A stretch of DNA of 64,000 bases from Streptomyces spiramyceticus (GCF_028807635.1 NZ_JARBAX010000001.1:4513501-4577500); one strand, 5' to 3'; shown: positions 24,758-34,219, counted from the first letter of the stretch. The notes: a model not told the origin generated them from the sequence alone. Numbers and translations are program-made.

Positions 24758-25522
24758 GTGGCGGAGACAGTGACGGGCACCGACTGGCGGGCCTGGCAGG
24801 AGAGCTGGGACCGGCAGCAGGAGTGGTACATGCCGGACCGCGAGGAGCGGTTCCGGGTCATGCTCGACATGGTCGAGGCCCTGGTCGGCCCCGAGCCGCG
24901 GGTGCTGGATCTTGCGTGCGGTACGGGAAGTATCACGGACCGGCTGTTGAAGCGGTTCCCTAGGGCCACCAGCACGGGCGTGGACCTCGACCCGGCGCTG
25001 CTCGCCATCGCGGAGGGGTACTTCGACGGGGACGAGCGGGTCACCTTCGTGACGGCCGACCTGAAGGACCCGCAGTGGACCGATGCGCTGCCGTACGAGT
25101 CGTACGACGCCGTCCTGACCGCCACCGCCCTGCACTGGCTGCACAGCGAGCCGCTGACGACTCTGTACGGGCAGGTCGGCGGGCTCGTACGCCCCGGCGG
25201 CGTCTTCATGAACGCCGACCACATGAAGGACGAGCGGACCCCTCGCATCAACGAGGCCGAACGCGCCCACCGGCACATGCAGATGGACCGCGCCAAGGCC
25301 GCCGGCGCGCTCGACTGGGCCGAGTGGTGGGAGCTGGCCGCCAAGGACCCCGTACTCGCCGCGCCGACCGCCAAGCGCTTCGAGATCTACGGCGAGCATG
25401 CCGACGGGGAGACGCCGAGCGTCGAGTGGCACGCGCGGACGCTGCGCGAGGCGGGCGGGTTCGGGGAGGCGCGGGCCGTGTGGGCGTCCCCGTCGGACTC
25501 CCTGGTCCTCGGGCTGAAATAG
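24758..25522 (+). CDS. Class I SAM-dependent methyltransferase
   Basis: This 254-residue enzyme has motif I VLDLACGTGSITDRLLKRFP, the acidic STGVDLDPALLAIA and the family segment YDAVLTATALHWL, which is common in small-molecule methyltransferases of the UbiE/Trans-aconitate group. The substrate is unknown. The GTG at 24758 lies five bases after GGAGG; the GTG at 24746 would place that site inside the gene. A strong bidirectional terminator follows. Confidence 0.83.
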   Translation: MAETVTGTDWRAWQESWDRQQEWYMPDREERFRVMLDMVEALVGPEPRVLDLACGTGSITDRLLKRFPRATSTGVDLDPALLAIAEGYFDGDERVTFVTADLKDPQWTDALPYESYDAVLTATALHWLHSEPLTTLYGQVGGLVRPGGVFMNADHMKDERTPRINEAERAHRHMQMDRAKAAGALDWAEWWELAAKDPVLAAPTAKRFEIYGEHADGETPSVEWHARTLREAGGFGEARAVWASPSDSLVLGLK

Positions 25523-25534
25523 CCACCCGGTGAA

Positions 25535-25579
25535 AAACAGAGGAGTGGTGCCGCCCCGGGCGGCACCACTCCTCTGTTT
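25535..25579. terminator. Bidirectional terminator
   Basis: A perfect 21-bp stem (25535-25555 with 25559-25579) with a three-base loop has A on one side and T on the other. It lies between convergent genes and can end both transcripts. Confidence 0.92.
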
Positions 25580-25602
25580 CGTCGTCTTATGGCAGCTTCA
25601 GC

Positions 25603-26061
25603 TTACGGCAGCTTCAGCCAGGGGCTGCGGTAAGGCAGAGTGTTGGTTCCGTTGGACCACGTGAGCTGCGTAAAGGTGGCGTAGGCCTCGCCCCCCTGGT
25701 GCGTGCTGTCGCGGAAGTCGGGAGCGGTGAACCGCTTCGCGCGAAAGCCCCCGGAGGGGCACCGGTGCGTCTTTTGCGACATCACCCTCGAACCGCCCGT
25801 CCGGAGCACCACAATGGAGATTTTACAGCTGGGATGGCCGGAGCGAAGCGTGAAGTAGGCGTCGGGTCGTCCCACCCCGCGGCTCGGCGCGCTGATACAG
25901 GTCTTGATGTCGACATAGGTGCCCCTGGTGGTCGAGCCCTCGGTGTAGCTGGAGCAGCCACCGCCGCTCGCCGCCTGGGCGCTGGACCCCGTCATGACCG
26001 ACGCGGCCACAATTCCGGCGACACCGACCACTCGCGCGGTCGTTTGTATGAAGCGATTCAA
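25603..26061 (-). CDS. Small secreted protein of unknown function
   Basis: This 152-residue protein has a signal peptide (basic start, VVGVAGIVAASVMTG core, cut after AQA near residue 31). A mature part with four Cys (CSSYTEGS, TCISAPS, SCKISIVV, HRCPSGG) suggests two disulfides. No family is recognised. The start is a TTG at 26061 after a G-rich stretch, which is not certain. The 3' end contains a repeat of GGCAGCTTCAG. Confidence 0.68.
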   Translation of the reverse strand: MNRFIQTTARVVGVAGIVAASVMTGSSAQAASGGGCSSYTEGSTTRGTYVDIKTCISAPSRGVGRPDAYFTLRSGHPSCKISIVVLRTGGSRVMSQKTHRCPSGGFRAKRFTAPDFRDSTHQGGEAYATFTQLTWSNGTNTLPYRSPWLKLP

Positions 26062-26212
26062 TGAAACCCCCAGATTTGTCTCGCCGGAGATCCGGCGAGA
26101 CGGTCACCGCGCACGCTACGGCGGCCCGTAGCCCGCGCATAGCGATCTTCGCGGTTTCAGAGGTTTCCTTGAGGTTGCGCCGGTACCCGGGTTCGTGGCG
26201 GTCACCAAGGGC

Positions 26213-26244
26213 CGGGCTCCGCCGCATTTGCGCGGCGGAGCCCG
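26213..26244 (-). terminator. Terminator of the ABC transporter operon
   Basis: A perfect 13-bp stem, CGGGCTCCGCCGC with GCGGCGGAGCCCG and a six-base loop, lies 31 bp past the ATPase stop. Confidence 0.8.
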
Positions 26245-26275
26245 TTCGGTCGGCTCCTCGGAAGAGGGACGCCGG

Positions 26276-27037
26276 TCAGAGAACCTTGGACAGGAACGCC
26301 TTCGTCCGGTCGTGCTGCGGATTCGTCAGTACGTCGCGCGGGTTGCCCGACTCGACCACGACACCGCCGTCCATGAAGACGAGGGAATCGCCGACTTCGC
26401 GGGCGAAGCCCATCTCGTGCGTGACGACGATCATCGTCATGCCGTCCTCGGCGAGGCCGCGCATCACGTCGAGCACGTCGCCCACCAGCTCGGGGTCGAG
26501 CGCCGACGTCGGCTCGTCGAAGAGCATCAGCTTCGGCTCCATGGCCAGCGCACGGGCAATCGCCACGCGCTGCTGCTGGCCGCCGGAGAGCTGCGACGGG
26601 TAGTTCCTCGCCTTGTCGGCCAGGCCAACGCGGTCCAGCAGACGCTCGGCCCGCTCGCGAGCCACCGCCTTCGCCTCGCCCTTGACCTGGATCGGGGCTT
26701 CCATGACGTTTTCGAGTGCTGTCATGTGCGGGAAGAGGTTGAAGCGCTGGAAGACCATGCCGATGTCCCGGCGGTGCGCCGCGACCTCGCTGTCCTTCAG
26801 CTCGTAGAGCTTGTCGCCCTTCTCGCGGTAGCCGACCAGTCGGCCGTCCACGGACAGCCGGCCGGCGTTGATCTGCTCCAGGTGGTTGATGCACCGGAGG
26901 AAGGTCGACTTGCCGGAGCCGGACGGGCCGACCAGGCAGAACACCTCACGCGGGGCGACCTCCAGGTCGATGCCCTTGAGGATGTGGGCGGCGCCGTAGG
27001 ACTTGTGTACGCCCTCGGCCTTCACCATGGCGGTCAT
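26276..27037 (-). CDS. Polar amino-acid ABC transporter, ATP-binding subunit
   Basis: This 253-residue ATPase powers import with the two genes upstream. Walker A is GPSGSGKST, the signature is [15 protein letters not shown], and Walker B is [14 protein letters not shown] followed by [11 protein letters not shown]. It is of the GlnQ/GluA class. ATG lies one base after the permease stop, so all three genes share one transcript from about 29000. The substrate is probably glutamate, glutamine or a related amino acid, but the binding protein alone does not settle this. Confidence 0.92.
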   Translation of the reverse strand: MTAMVKAEGVHKSYGAAHILKGIDLEVAPREVFCLVGPSGSGKSTFLRCINHLEQINAGRLSVDGRLVGYREKGDKLYELKDSEVAAHRRDIGMVFQRFNLFPHMTALENVMEAPIQVKGEAKAVARERAERLLDRVGLADKARNYPSQLSGGQQQRVAIARALAMEPKLMLFDEPTSALDPELVGDVLDVMRGLAEDGMTMIVVTHEMGFAREVGDSLVFMDGGVVVESGNPRDVLTNPQHDRTKAFLSKVL

Positions 27038-27038
27038 G

Positions 27039-28001
27039 TCACACCCCCCTGGGGCTGGTAAGGGACAGCAGGTTCGTCTTGACCTTCTGCCACGGAGTCG
27101 GCGGCAGGCTGCGCAGCGAACCCCGTGCGTAACGGCGCTCCAGGTAGAACTGACCGACGCTGAACACGCTGGTCAGGACCAGGTACCAAACGGAGGCCAC
27201 GAGCAGCATCTCCATCACGGCGAACGAGGTGGAGCCGATGTTCTGCGCTGCGCGCAGCAGGTCCACGTACCCCACGACCGCCACCAAGGACGAGGTCTTG
27301 AGCAGGTTGATGAACTCGTTGCCGGTCGGCGGCACGATCACCCGCATCGCCTGCGGCAGCACCACCCGCCGCATGGTCTTGATGTTGTTCATGCCCAGGG
27401 CGTGCGACGCCTCGGTCTGGCCCTCGTCGACGGACTGGATGCCGGCCCGGACGATCTCGGCCATGTAGGCGCCCTCGTTCAGGCCGAGGCCCAGCAGGGC
27501 GACCATGAACGGCGTCATGACCTCGACCATGTTCTCCTTGTAGATCGGCCCGAGGTCGAGGGTCTTGAAGACGATCGCAAGGTTGAACCACAGCAGCAGC
27601 TGCACGAACACCGGGGTGCCGCGGAAGAACCAGATGTACAGCCAGGCCACCGCACCAGTGACCGGGTTCTTCGACAGTCGCATGACCGCGAAGACGATGC
27701 CCAGGACGAGTCCGATGAGCATCGAGAGCACGCTGATCAGGAGCGTGCGGCCCATGCCCGCCAGGATCCGGTCGTCGAAGATGAACTCCCCGACCGTGTC
27801 CCAGCGGACGTCGCCCTGCGAGAACGCGTAGATCAGCATGCCCAGCAGCGCGACCACGATCACACCGGAGACCCAGCGGCCCCAGTGCCGCACCGGGATG
27901 GCCTTGATCTGCTCGGGGTGAGCGGGGGCGTCTGCCACCTTGGCGGCCGCCGAGTCCTCCGGAGGCTCGTCGGCGGGCGCCTTGTCGAACTTGTCAGTCA
28001 C
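27039..28001 (-). CDS. Polar amino-acid ABC transporter, permease subunit
   Basis: This 320-residue membrane protein has a charged N-terminal 45 residues and then about five membrane helices. The His/Glu/Gln permease signature is visible, including [15 protein letters not shown] [19 protein letters not shown] and the EAA loop [20 protein letters not shown], which contacts the ATPase. Only one permease is present, so it probably forms a homodimer. It lies 45 bp after the binding-protein stop and one base before the ATPase. Confidence 0.9.
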   Translation of the reverse strand: MTDKFDKAPADEPPEDSAAAKVADAPAHPEQIKAIPVRHWGRWVSGVIVVALLGMLIYAFSQGDVRWDTVGEFIFDDRILAGMGRTLLISVLSMLIGLVLGIVFAVMRLSKNPVTGAVAWLYIWFFRGTPVFVQLLLWFNLAIVFKTLDLGPIYKENMVEVMTPFMVALLGLGLNEGAYMAEIVRAGIQSVDEGQTEASHALGMNNIKTMRRVVLPQAMRVIVPPTGNEFINLLKTSSLVAVVGYVDLLRAAQNIGSTSFAVMEMLLVASVWYLVLTSVFSVGQFYLERRYARGSLRSLPPTPWQKVKTNLLSLTSPRGV

Positions 28002-28046
28002 TGTGACTGCCCTTCAGTGAAGCGCTTGAGGCGAGAACGCCGGGAT

Positions 28047-28988
28047 TTACTTGCCGGCGTTGATGGTCGCCTCGGTGACGGCACTGTTCTTGACGTCCCA
28101 CTTCTCCAGGACCTTCTCGTACTCACCGTTCTTGATGATCGCGTTGAGAGCGTCCTTGAGCGCGTCACGCAGCTGCGTGTTGTCCTTGTTCACGGCGATG
28201 CCGAAGGGGCCGGCACCGACCTGGCCGCCTGCGACCTCGAAGTCCTTGCCGCCGCCCGCGGTCTTCGCGATGTGTGCGGCGACCGGGTAGTCGTTCAGGT
28301 CGGCCACGGCGGCGCCGATCTTCACGCGGGTCTGCGCCTCGGCGTCGGTGTCGAACGACGCGATCTCAAGCGTCTTCTTGCCGCACTTCTTGGCCTGGTC
28401 CTTGAAGGTGGTCTCGTAGATCGTGCCGCGCTGGACGGCGACCTTCTTGCCGCACAGGTCGTCCAGAGACTTGATGTTCTCCGGGTTGCCCTTCTTGACC
28501 AGCAGCGAGACGCCCGAGTTGAAGTAGTCGACGAAGTCGACACCCTTACCGGCCTTCTTGCCCTTCTCGTCCAGGCCCTCCTGGCGGGCCTTGGTGTCAC
28601 TCATGGCCGACATGACGATGTCCTGGCGGCCGGTGTTCAGCGACGTGATCAGGCCGTCGAAGGTGCCGCTGGTGAACGTGAACTTGACGCCGAGCTGCTT
28701 GCCGAGGGCCGCGGCGATGTCGGGGTCGATACCGACGATCTTTCCGCCCTCTTCGTACTCCATCGGAGCGTATGCGGCGTCCGTACCGACCTTGATCACG
28801 CCGGCGTCCTGGATCTTCTTCGGCAGCTTGTCGAAGAGAGGGGCGTCTGAGGTCTTGGTGGCGCCGCCGTTGTCGCCGGTCTGGTCGCCGCAGCCGGTCA
28901 GCAGCATGGTGCCCGCGACCGCGATCGCGCCGACCGCGACAATCCGGGACTTCGTAGCGGCCGTACGACGGGTGGTGCTAGCGGTCAT
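28047..28988 (-). CDS. Polar amino-acid ABC transporter, substrate-binding lipoprotein
   Basis: This 313-residue lipoprotein has a signal ending in the lipobox LLTG-Cys33. A family-3 solute-binding fold follows: GVIKVGTDAAYAPMEYEEGG, IVGIDPDIAAALGKQLGVKF and DIVMSAMSDTKARQEG. It should capture the amino acid at the outer face of the membrane. GGAGGAA before the ATG at 28988 fixes the start. As first gene of the operon it is expected to be the most highly expressed. Confidence 0.92.
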   Translation of the reverse strand: MTASTTRRTAATKSRIVAVGAIAVAGTMLLTGCGDQTGDNGGATKTSDAPLFDKLPKKIQDAGVIKVGTDAAYAPMEYEEGGKIVGIDPDIAAALGKQLGVKFTFTSGTFDGLITSLNTGRQDIVMSAMSDTKARQEGLDEKGKKAGKGVDFVDYFNSGVSLLVKKGNPENIKSLDDLCGKKVAVQRGTIYETTFKDQAKKCGKKTLEIASFDTDAEAQTRVKIGAAVADLNDYPVAAHIAKTAGGGKDFEVAGGQVGAGPFGIAVNKDNTQLRDALKDALNAIIKNGEYEKVLEKWDVKNSAVTEATINAGK

Positions 28989-29510
28989 GGTTCGTTCCTC
29001 CAGCGGGATGGGGGAGTGGCCTGAGGGGTCGGGCACACTGCTTCGAGTATCGCGACCTCGTGTGATTACGGCATCTTGCCATTCGGACTAGCCCATTCAG
29101 GGCTCCAGTCATGTCAAAATCGGGTAACGGGTGACCCCCGAATCCCAACAGGCCGGTACATCAGGGCCGGACCATCTGTTGGGCACTGCCTTTCCGGCCG
29201 GAAAATCTTCGGTCCGTCTCGCCATTTGAGCGCGTTTCGTGCCGCCAAACGGACTTGTCCGGATATGCGCGCATGAGTCGTAGCACGTAGGCGATATGGG
29301 CTCGTCGGCGGTGCCGTCGGTCAGGTAGAAAAGACGGTTACACCCCTCATCCGGGGCTCAGGGCGCGTGTGCGGCGCGCCCGCGCGTACGTACCTCCTCC
29401 CTGCCTGGGCGGGCCAACCGGCCGGCGCAGGGAACGGACGCGGTGCCCGCCCACCCCTCCTCAACCAGGAGTGGCCACCCTCAAATGATGAAGACTTAAG
29501 GGGTCAACAA
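28989..29510. promoter_or_regulatory. Divergent control region of the ABC operon and malic enzyme gene
   Basis: These 522 bp hold no gene. They must contain the promoters of the leftward transporter operon and the rightward malic enzyme gene. A perfect 14-bp palindrome TTTCCGGCCGGAAA lies at 29191-29204 near the middle and may be a regulator site. No riboswitch was recognised. Confidence 0.5.
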
Positions 29511-30725
29511 ATGGCAGCGGAGATCGTCAATCCTCGCAGCGACAGTGACAGCACCACAGAGGGCTCAGAGGAGCCCTTCGATCCGGCATTTGCCCTGCAC
29601 CGCGGCGGCAAGATGGCCATCCAGGCAACCGTGCCCGTGCGCGACAAGGACGACCTGTCCCTCGCGTACACGCCGGGGGTCGCCAAGGTGTGCAGTGCGA
29701 TCGCCGATGAGCCCGATCTGGTGAACGACTACACGTGGAAGTCGAACGTCGTGGCCGTCGTGACGGACGGTACGGCGGTTCTGGGACTCGGCGACATCGG
29801 TCCTGAGGCCTCGCTCCCCGTCATGGAGGGCAAGGCGATTCTGTTCAAGCAGTTCGGCGGCGTCGACGCGGTTCCGATCGCTCTCGCGACGACCGACGTC
29901 GAGGAGATCATCGAGACAGTCGTCCGCCTCGCGCCGTCCTTCGGCGGCGTGAACCTGGAAGACATCTCGGCTCCTCGCTGCTTCGAGATCGAGCGCCGGC
30001 TCCAGGAAGAGCTGGACATTCCGGTCTTCCACGACGACCAGCACGGCACGGCCGTGGTCACCCTGGCCGCGCTGCGCAATGCCGCCAGGCTCACCGGCCG
30101 TACGCTCGGCGACCTGCGGGCCGTCATCTCGGGCGCCGGCGCGGCCGGTGTCGCCATCGCCAAGTTCCTGCTTGCGGCGGGGATCGGCGATGTCGCCGTG
30201 GCCGACCGCAAGGGCATTGTCAGCCGGGACCGCGAGGACCTGACGGACGTCAAGCGCGAGCTGGCCGACATCACCAACCGGGCCGGTCTGAGCGGTTCGC
30301 TGGAGACCGCGCTGGCCGGAGCCGACGTCTTCATCGGCGTCTCCGGCGGTACGGTGCCGGAGCCTGCGGTGGCTTCGATGGCGCCGCGGTCGTTCGTGTT
30401 CGCGATGGCCAACCCGAACCCCGAGGTGCACCCGGACGTGGCGCACAAGTACGCGGCGGTCGTCGCGACGGGGCGCAGCGACTACCCGAACCAGATCAAC
30501 AACGTGCTGGCCTTCCCGGGGATCTTCGCGGGTGCGCTCCAGGTGCGGGCCTCCCGTATCACGGAGGGCATGAAGATCGCGGCGGCGAACGCGCTGGCGG
30601 ACGTCGTGGGCGATGCGCTCGCCGCGGACTACGTCATCCCCTCGCCGTTCGACGAGCGGGTCGCCCCGGCGGTCACTGCGGCGGTTGCCGCGGCGGCTCG
30701 CGCCGAGGGTGTGGCGCGGCGGTAG
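29511..30725 (+). CDS. Malic enzyme (NAD(P)-dependent)
   Basis: This 404-residue enzyme converts malate to pyruvate and CO2 and feeds reducing power. The N-terminal malate domain (SLAYTPGVAKVCSAIADEPD, LGLGDIGPEASLPVMEGKA) holds catalytic Tyr and Lys residues. The metal site lies in NLEDISAPRCFEIERRL and PVFHDDQHGTAVV. The Rossmann domain starts VISGAGAAGVAIAKFLL. The size is that of the short bacterial form without the phosphotransacetylase tail. From memory the S. coelicolor orthologue prefers NADP. The ATG follows AAGGGG. Confidence 0.93.
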   Translation: MAAEIVNPRSDSDSTTEGSEEPFDPAFALHRGGKMAIQATVPVRDKDDLSLAYTPGVAKVCSAIADEPDLVNDYTWKSNVVAVVTDGTAVLGLGDIGPEASLPVMEGKAILFKQFGGVDAVPIALATTDVEEIIETVVRLAPSFGGVNLEDISAPRCFEIERRLQEELDIPVFHDDQHGTAVVTLAALRNAARLTGRTLGDLRAVISGAGAAGVAIAKFLLAAGIGDVAVADRKGIVSRDREDLTDVKRELADITNRAGLSGSLETALAGADVFIGVSGGTVPEPAVASMAPRSFVFAMANPNPEVHPDVAHKYAAVVATGRSDYPNQINNVLAFPGIFAGALQVRASRITEGMKIAAANALADVVGDALAADYVIPSPFDERVAPAVTAAVAAAARAEGVARR

Positions 30726-30882
30726 GCGTTCTGGGCTTCACCGGTACGGGCCGTGCCGCACCCCTGCGAGGGGGCGCGGCGCGGCCCGTGCGCTGTGCGG
30801 TGGGGGTCGCGGGTGCGTGAGGGACGTGTGTCACACCAATGCGCGGTTCCGTCGCGTACCGAGCCGTCCTATCGTCATGGTC

Positions 30883-31848
30883 ATGTTCGCTGCCTACGCC
30901 GCCCGCATCGACCGTGACCAGCCGCTCAGCGGCCTTGAGCTGGGAGAGAGGCCGGCACCCGACGTACGACCCGGCTGGACCACCGTCACCGTCAAGGCCG
31001 CCTCCCTCAACCACCACGACCTCTGGTCGCTGCGCGGCGTGGGGCTCGGGGAGGGGGCGCTGCCGATGATCCTCGGGTGCGACGCCGCCGGGATCGACGC
31101 CGACGGCAACGAGGTCGTCGTGCACTCCGTCATCGGCGAGACCGGGCACGGCGTTGGCCCGCGCGAGAAGCGGTCGATCCTCACCGAGAAGTACCAGGGC
31201 ACCTTCGCCGAGCAGGTCACCGTGCCCGTCTGGAACGTGCTGCCCAAGCCCAGGGAGCTGTCGTTCGCGGAGGCCGCGTGCCTGCCGACCGCCTGGCTCA
31301 CCGCGTACCGCATGCTCTTCACGAATGCGGGCGTACGGCCCGGGGACGCGGTCCTCGTGCAGGGCGCCGGCGGCGGTGTCGCCACCGCCGCGATCGTCCT
31401 CGGCAAGGCGGCGGGGCTCAGGATGTACGCCACCAGCCGCGACGAGGGCAAGCGCAAGCGGGCGGTCGAACTGGGCGCGGTGGAGGCGTTCGAGCCGGGC
31501 GCGCGGCTGCCCCAGCGGGTGGACGCGGTGATCGAGACCGTCGGTGCCGCCACCTGGTCGCACTCGGTGAAGTCGCTCCGGCCCGGCGGCACGCTGGTCA
31601 TCTCGGGCGCCACGAGCGGGACGAACCCGCCGTCCGCCGAGCTGAACCGGATCTTCTTCCTGGAGCTCAAGGTCATCGGCTCGACGATGGGGTCGAAGGA
31701 CGAGCTGGAGGACCTGCTCTCGTTCTGCGCGGCGACGGGCGTACGTCCGGTCATCGACGAGGTGCTGCCGCTGGATCGGGCGCGCGAGGGCTTCGAGCGG
31801 ATGGCCGCGGGCGATCAGTTCGGAAAGATCGTGCTTACTCCCTCTTGA
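30883..31848 (+). CDS. Zinc-independent quinone oxidoreductase-like MDR dehydrogenase
   Basis: This 321-residue medium-chain reductase has the GroES-like domain (SLNHHDLWSLRGVGLGEGAL, ILGCDAAGIDADGNEV) and a Rossmann domain (VLVQGAGGGVATAAIVLGKA). The catalytic Cys and His of zinc alcohol dehydrogenases are not conserved, which fits quinone or enoyl reductases using NADPH. ATG at 30883 matches the usual family start; ATG at 30877 adds two residues. Confidence 0.87.
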   Translation: MFAAYAARIDRDQPLSGLELGERPAPDVRPGWTTVTVKAASLNHHDLWSLRGVGLGEGALPMILGCDAAGIDADGNEVVVHSVIGETGHGVGPREKRSILTEKYQGTFAEQVTVPVWNVLPKPRELSFAEAACLPTAWLTAYRMLFTNAGVRPGDAVLVQGAGGGVATAAIVLGKAAGLRMYATSRDEGKRKRAVELGAVEAFEPGARLPQRVDAVIETVGAATWSHSVKSLRPGGTLVISGATSGTNPPSAELNRIFFLELKVIGSTMGSKDELEDLLSFCAATGVRPVIDEVLPLDRAREGFERMAAGDQFGKIVLTPS

Positions 31849-31914
31849 TGGGTCGTCAGTTCTGCTGATGTGCTCTCCGCACGTGACTACGCGACTACGT
31901 GCCGGAGGCCTTCT

Positions 31915-33318
31915 GTGCGAACTGTGCGATGTGTTGCTGCTGTTGTTTGTGCTTTCGCACTGGCGGGTGGGGCGCTTGCCCCGGCCGCCAGTGCGCGTGA
32001 GAGCCGTGAGACCGGCCGTGATGTGATCCCGCGGCTCACCGACGACCGCGGTCGCGTTCTCACCCTGCGCGGCTGGAACGTCGAGGACAAGAACAACCGT
32101 GGCGAGAACGCCCTCACCGCCATCACCGAGAAGCACTTCCGCGACATGAGCGCCAGAGGCTTCAACTTCGCCCGGCTGCTGGTCTTCTGGGACGACCTTG
32201 AGCCGCGGCGGGGTCAGTACAGCACGGCGTACCTCCGCAAGATCGAACGCATCCTGGACTGGGCCGAGAAGTACGACATACATGTACTGATCGACGCCCA
32301 CCAGGACGTCTTCGGCCCCGCCTTCGGCCACCGCGGCATCCCGGAGTGGGCGACGCGCACCGACGGGCTGCCGTTCGAGCCGAACCCCGACGACTGGTTC
32401 TCGGAGTACTTCCAGCCCGCCGTGCAGCGCGCCTTCACCCACCTGTACGAGGACCCCGACCTTCAGCGGGCTCAGTCCCGGATGTGGCGGGTGATCGCCG
32501 ATCGGTTCGAGGACCACCCGGCCGTTCTCGGGTACGACCTGATCAATGAGCCGATGGGTGAGCTGAGGCAGGGCGAGGATCTCGCGACCGCCGCCCGTCG
32601 CATCGAGCGCGACCAGATCACCCCCATGCACAACCGCCTCGCGGACGCGGTCCGTTCGGTCGACCGCGACAGCTGGGTTTTCGTCGAGCCGACGCCGATC
32701 GTGGGGGAGGGCGTTCCGACCGGACTCGGCAAGATCAAGGACCCCAAGGTCGTCTACGCCCCGCACTTCTACAACGCCGCGATGGAGGCGGGCGCGGACT
32801 ACGACCCGTCGGCCCGCTGGATCGAGTCGTACGAGGCCGCCGTCACGGCGTATCCGAAGGAGCACGGCATCCCCGTGGTGGTCGGGGAATGGGGGCCGCT
32901 CAACAACTCGCTCCCGAACATGGGGCGTTTCTACCGCGAGGCGCTGGCGTCGCTGAACCGCTACAGCTCCGGCTGGGCCGGCTACGTCTGGTGTTACGGC
33001 GGTGGCTATTGCGCGGTCGACGGCGCGGGGGTCTTCCGTACGAACAAGGAGCAGACCGCATCGCCGTACGCGCGCGCCGTGGCGGGGAGGGTGAGCTCGG
33101 AGTCGTACGACGCTGCTTCCCGGACGTATCGCCTGTCGTACGTCGCCTCTGCGCGGCACGGAGTGACGGAGCTTGCGCTGCCTTCGCGTGCGGGTGACTG
33201 GCGGGTGGTGGCCGAGGGGGCGGCGTGGGTCGTTGGCGGGCGGATCTTTGCGTGGCCGGGTGCGCGGGTCTCTGTGACTGTCGCGCCGAGGGGTGATCTG
33301 GCTGTCAACCAGGGTTGA
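31915..33318 (+). CDS. Secreted GH5 endoglycosylceramidase-like hydrolase
   Basis: This 467-residue glycoside hydrolase has a signal peptide (VRTVRCVAAVVCAFALAGGA, cleavage near ASA) and a GH5 barrel. GFNFARLLVFWDDLEPRRG and VLIDAHQDVFGP are typical of the glycosylceramidase subgroup. The acid/base Glu lies in GYDLINEPMGE and the nucleophile in VVVGEWGPL. A C-terminal beta-sandwich (about 380-467) completes the family layout. It may cut sugar from glycolipids. GTG at 31915 follows CCGGAGG. Confidence 0.85.
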   Translation: MRTVRCVAAVVCAFALAGGALAPAASARESRETGRDVIPRLTDDRGRVLTLRGWNVEDKNNRGENALTAITEKHFRDMSARGFNFARLLVFWDDLEPRRGQYSTAYLRKIERILDWAEKYDIHVLIDAHQDVFGPAFGHRGIPEWATRTDGLPFEPNPDDWFSEYFQPAVQRAFTHLYEDPDLQRAQSRMWRVIADRFEDHPAVLGYDLINEPMGELRQGEDLATAARRIERDQITPMHNRLADAVRSVDRDSWVFVEPTPIVGEGVPTGLGKIKDPKVVYAPHFYNAAMEAGADYDPSARWIESYEAAVTAYPKEHGIPVVVGEWGPLNNSLPNMGRFYREALASLNRYSSGWAGYVWCYGGGYCAVDGAGVFRTNKEQTASPYARAVAGRVSSESYDAASRTYRLSYVASARHGVTELALPSRAGDWRVVAEGAAWVVGGRIFAWPGARVSVTVAPRGDLAVNQG

Positions 33319-33348
33319 CGCGATGATGGCTGTCAATGTAGGTTGACA
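33303..33348 (+). promoter_or_regulatory. Twin operators overlapping a leaderless promoter
   Basis: Two inverted repeats TGTCAA-N6-TTGACG (33303-33320) and TGTCAA-N6-TTGACA (33331-33348) start exactly 28 bp apart. The first contains a -35 TTGACG (33315-33320) and the second contains a -10 TAGGTT (33339-33344), 18 bp apart. The predicted start of transcription is at or next to the ATG at 33352. A repressor bound to both would block the promoter. Confidence 0.7.
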
Positions 33349-33351
33349 GGC

Positions 33352-33561
33352 ATGACCGAAGCAACGGATCTCGCCGAGCGCGCGGGCGACGGCGACCCGC
33401 GGGTCGGGCTGCGTGCCGTCGTCGCGCTGCGGCGGCTGCTTGAGCAGCTCGAAGCCGTACAAGTGAGAAGCGCCCGTGCCAAGGGCTGGTCGTGGCAGGA
33501 GATCGCTGCCGAGCTGGGCGTCAGCAGGCAGGCCGTGCACAAGAAGTACGGGAGGCATTGA
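33352..33561 (+). CDS. Small HTH DNA-binding protein
   Basis: This 69-residue protein ends with a clear helix-turn-helix, AKGWSWQEIAAELGVSRQAV then HKKYG, preceded by one long helix (VALRRLLEQLEAVQVRSARA). It probably binds DNA as a dimer. The twin dyads just upstream are the likely operators, so it should repress its own operon. No ribosome site lies before the ATG at 33352, in keeping with a leaderless message. It overlaps the Clp-N gene by one base (TGATG). Confidence 0.82.
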   Translation: MTEATDLAERAGDGDPRVGLRAVVALRRLLEQLEAVQVRSARAKGWSWQEIAAELGVSRQAVHKKYGRH

Positions 33562-34139
33562 TGTTCGAGCGGTTCACGGAGAGCGCCCGGGGTGTGGTGG
33601 AGGGTGCGGTCGCCCAGGCGGAACGGGCGAACGCCGACTCCGTCACCGAGGAGCATCTGCTGCTCGCCCTGCTGGACCAGGAAGGGACGCGGTCGTCGTT
33701 CGCCTTCGCCTCGCTCGGGATCACCGGGCGGCGGGCCGCGGTGGAGGCGGCGCTGGCGGATGCGCGGCGCCGGGGCGGGCTCTCGAAGGCCGACACGGAT
33801 GCGCTCTCCGGCCTCGGTATCGACGTCGCGGAGATCGTGTCGAAGGTCGAAGCGGTGCACGGGCAGGGGGCGCTGGCGGGCGACAAGAAATCGAAGCGGT
33901 GGTGGTCGGGGCACCGGTCGTTCACGCGGCCGGCGAAGGACACGCTGGTGAAGTCCCTGCGGATCGCGGTGGGGCGCGGTGACCGGCACATCGGCGACGA
34001 ACACATGCTGCTGGCGCTCAGCGCGCAGCGGGGGGTGGTGGCCGAGGTGCTGGTGGAGTACGGGGCGGATTACGGGGCGTTGGAGCGGGCGATGTTCGGG
34101 GGTGGCGGGGCGACGGGTGCGGGTGCGGTGGCGGGCTGA
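33561..34139 (+). CDS. Clp N-terminal (double Clp-N repeat) protein
   Basis: This 192-residue protein has two Clp-N repeats: FERFTESARGVVEGAVAQAE with SVTEEHLLLALLDQEGT, and FTRPAKDTLVKSLRIAVGRG with IGDEHMLLALSAQRG. This is the adaptor- and substrate-binding part of ClpA/ClpC, but no AAA module follows. It may present substrates to, or compete with, ClpC. Coupled translation with the HTH protein suggests that the pair forms one stress-sensing unit. Confidence 0.85.
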   Translation: MFERFTESARGVVEGAVAQAERANADSVTEEHLLLALLDQEGTRSSFAFASLGITGRRAAVEAALADARRRGGLSKADTDALSGLGIDVAEIVSKVEAVHGQGALAGDKKSKRWWSGHRSFTRPAKDTLVKSLRIAVGRGDRHIGDEHMLLALSAQRGVVAEVLVEYGADYGALERAMFGGGGATGAGAVAG

Positions 34140-34219
34140 CCCGGTGCGGGTGCGGCGCCGTGCCGTGCCGGTGCGACGGGTGCGGGTGCGGTGCCGTGCG
34201 GGTCGCCTGCGGCGCTGTT
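34140..34219. other. GTGCGG-rich low-complexity spacer
   Basis: This is an imperfect run of GGTGCGGGTGCGG-type units after the Clp-N stop. No gene is seen. Confidence 0.5.

Noticed and set aside
29191..29510. Possible riboswitch before the malic enzyme gene
   Set aside because: No conserved core of a known class (for example ydaO-type) could be matched; only a palindrome was found.
30673..33558. Very long open frame on the minus strand (961 codons)
   Set aside because: It lies opposite the dehydrogenase, GH5 and HTH genes and its product is low-complexity; it is a high-GC shadow.
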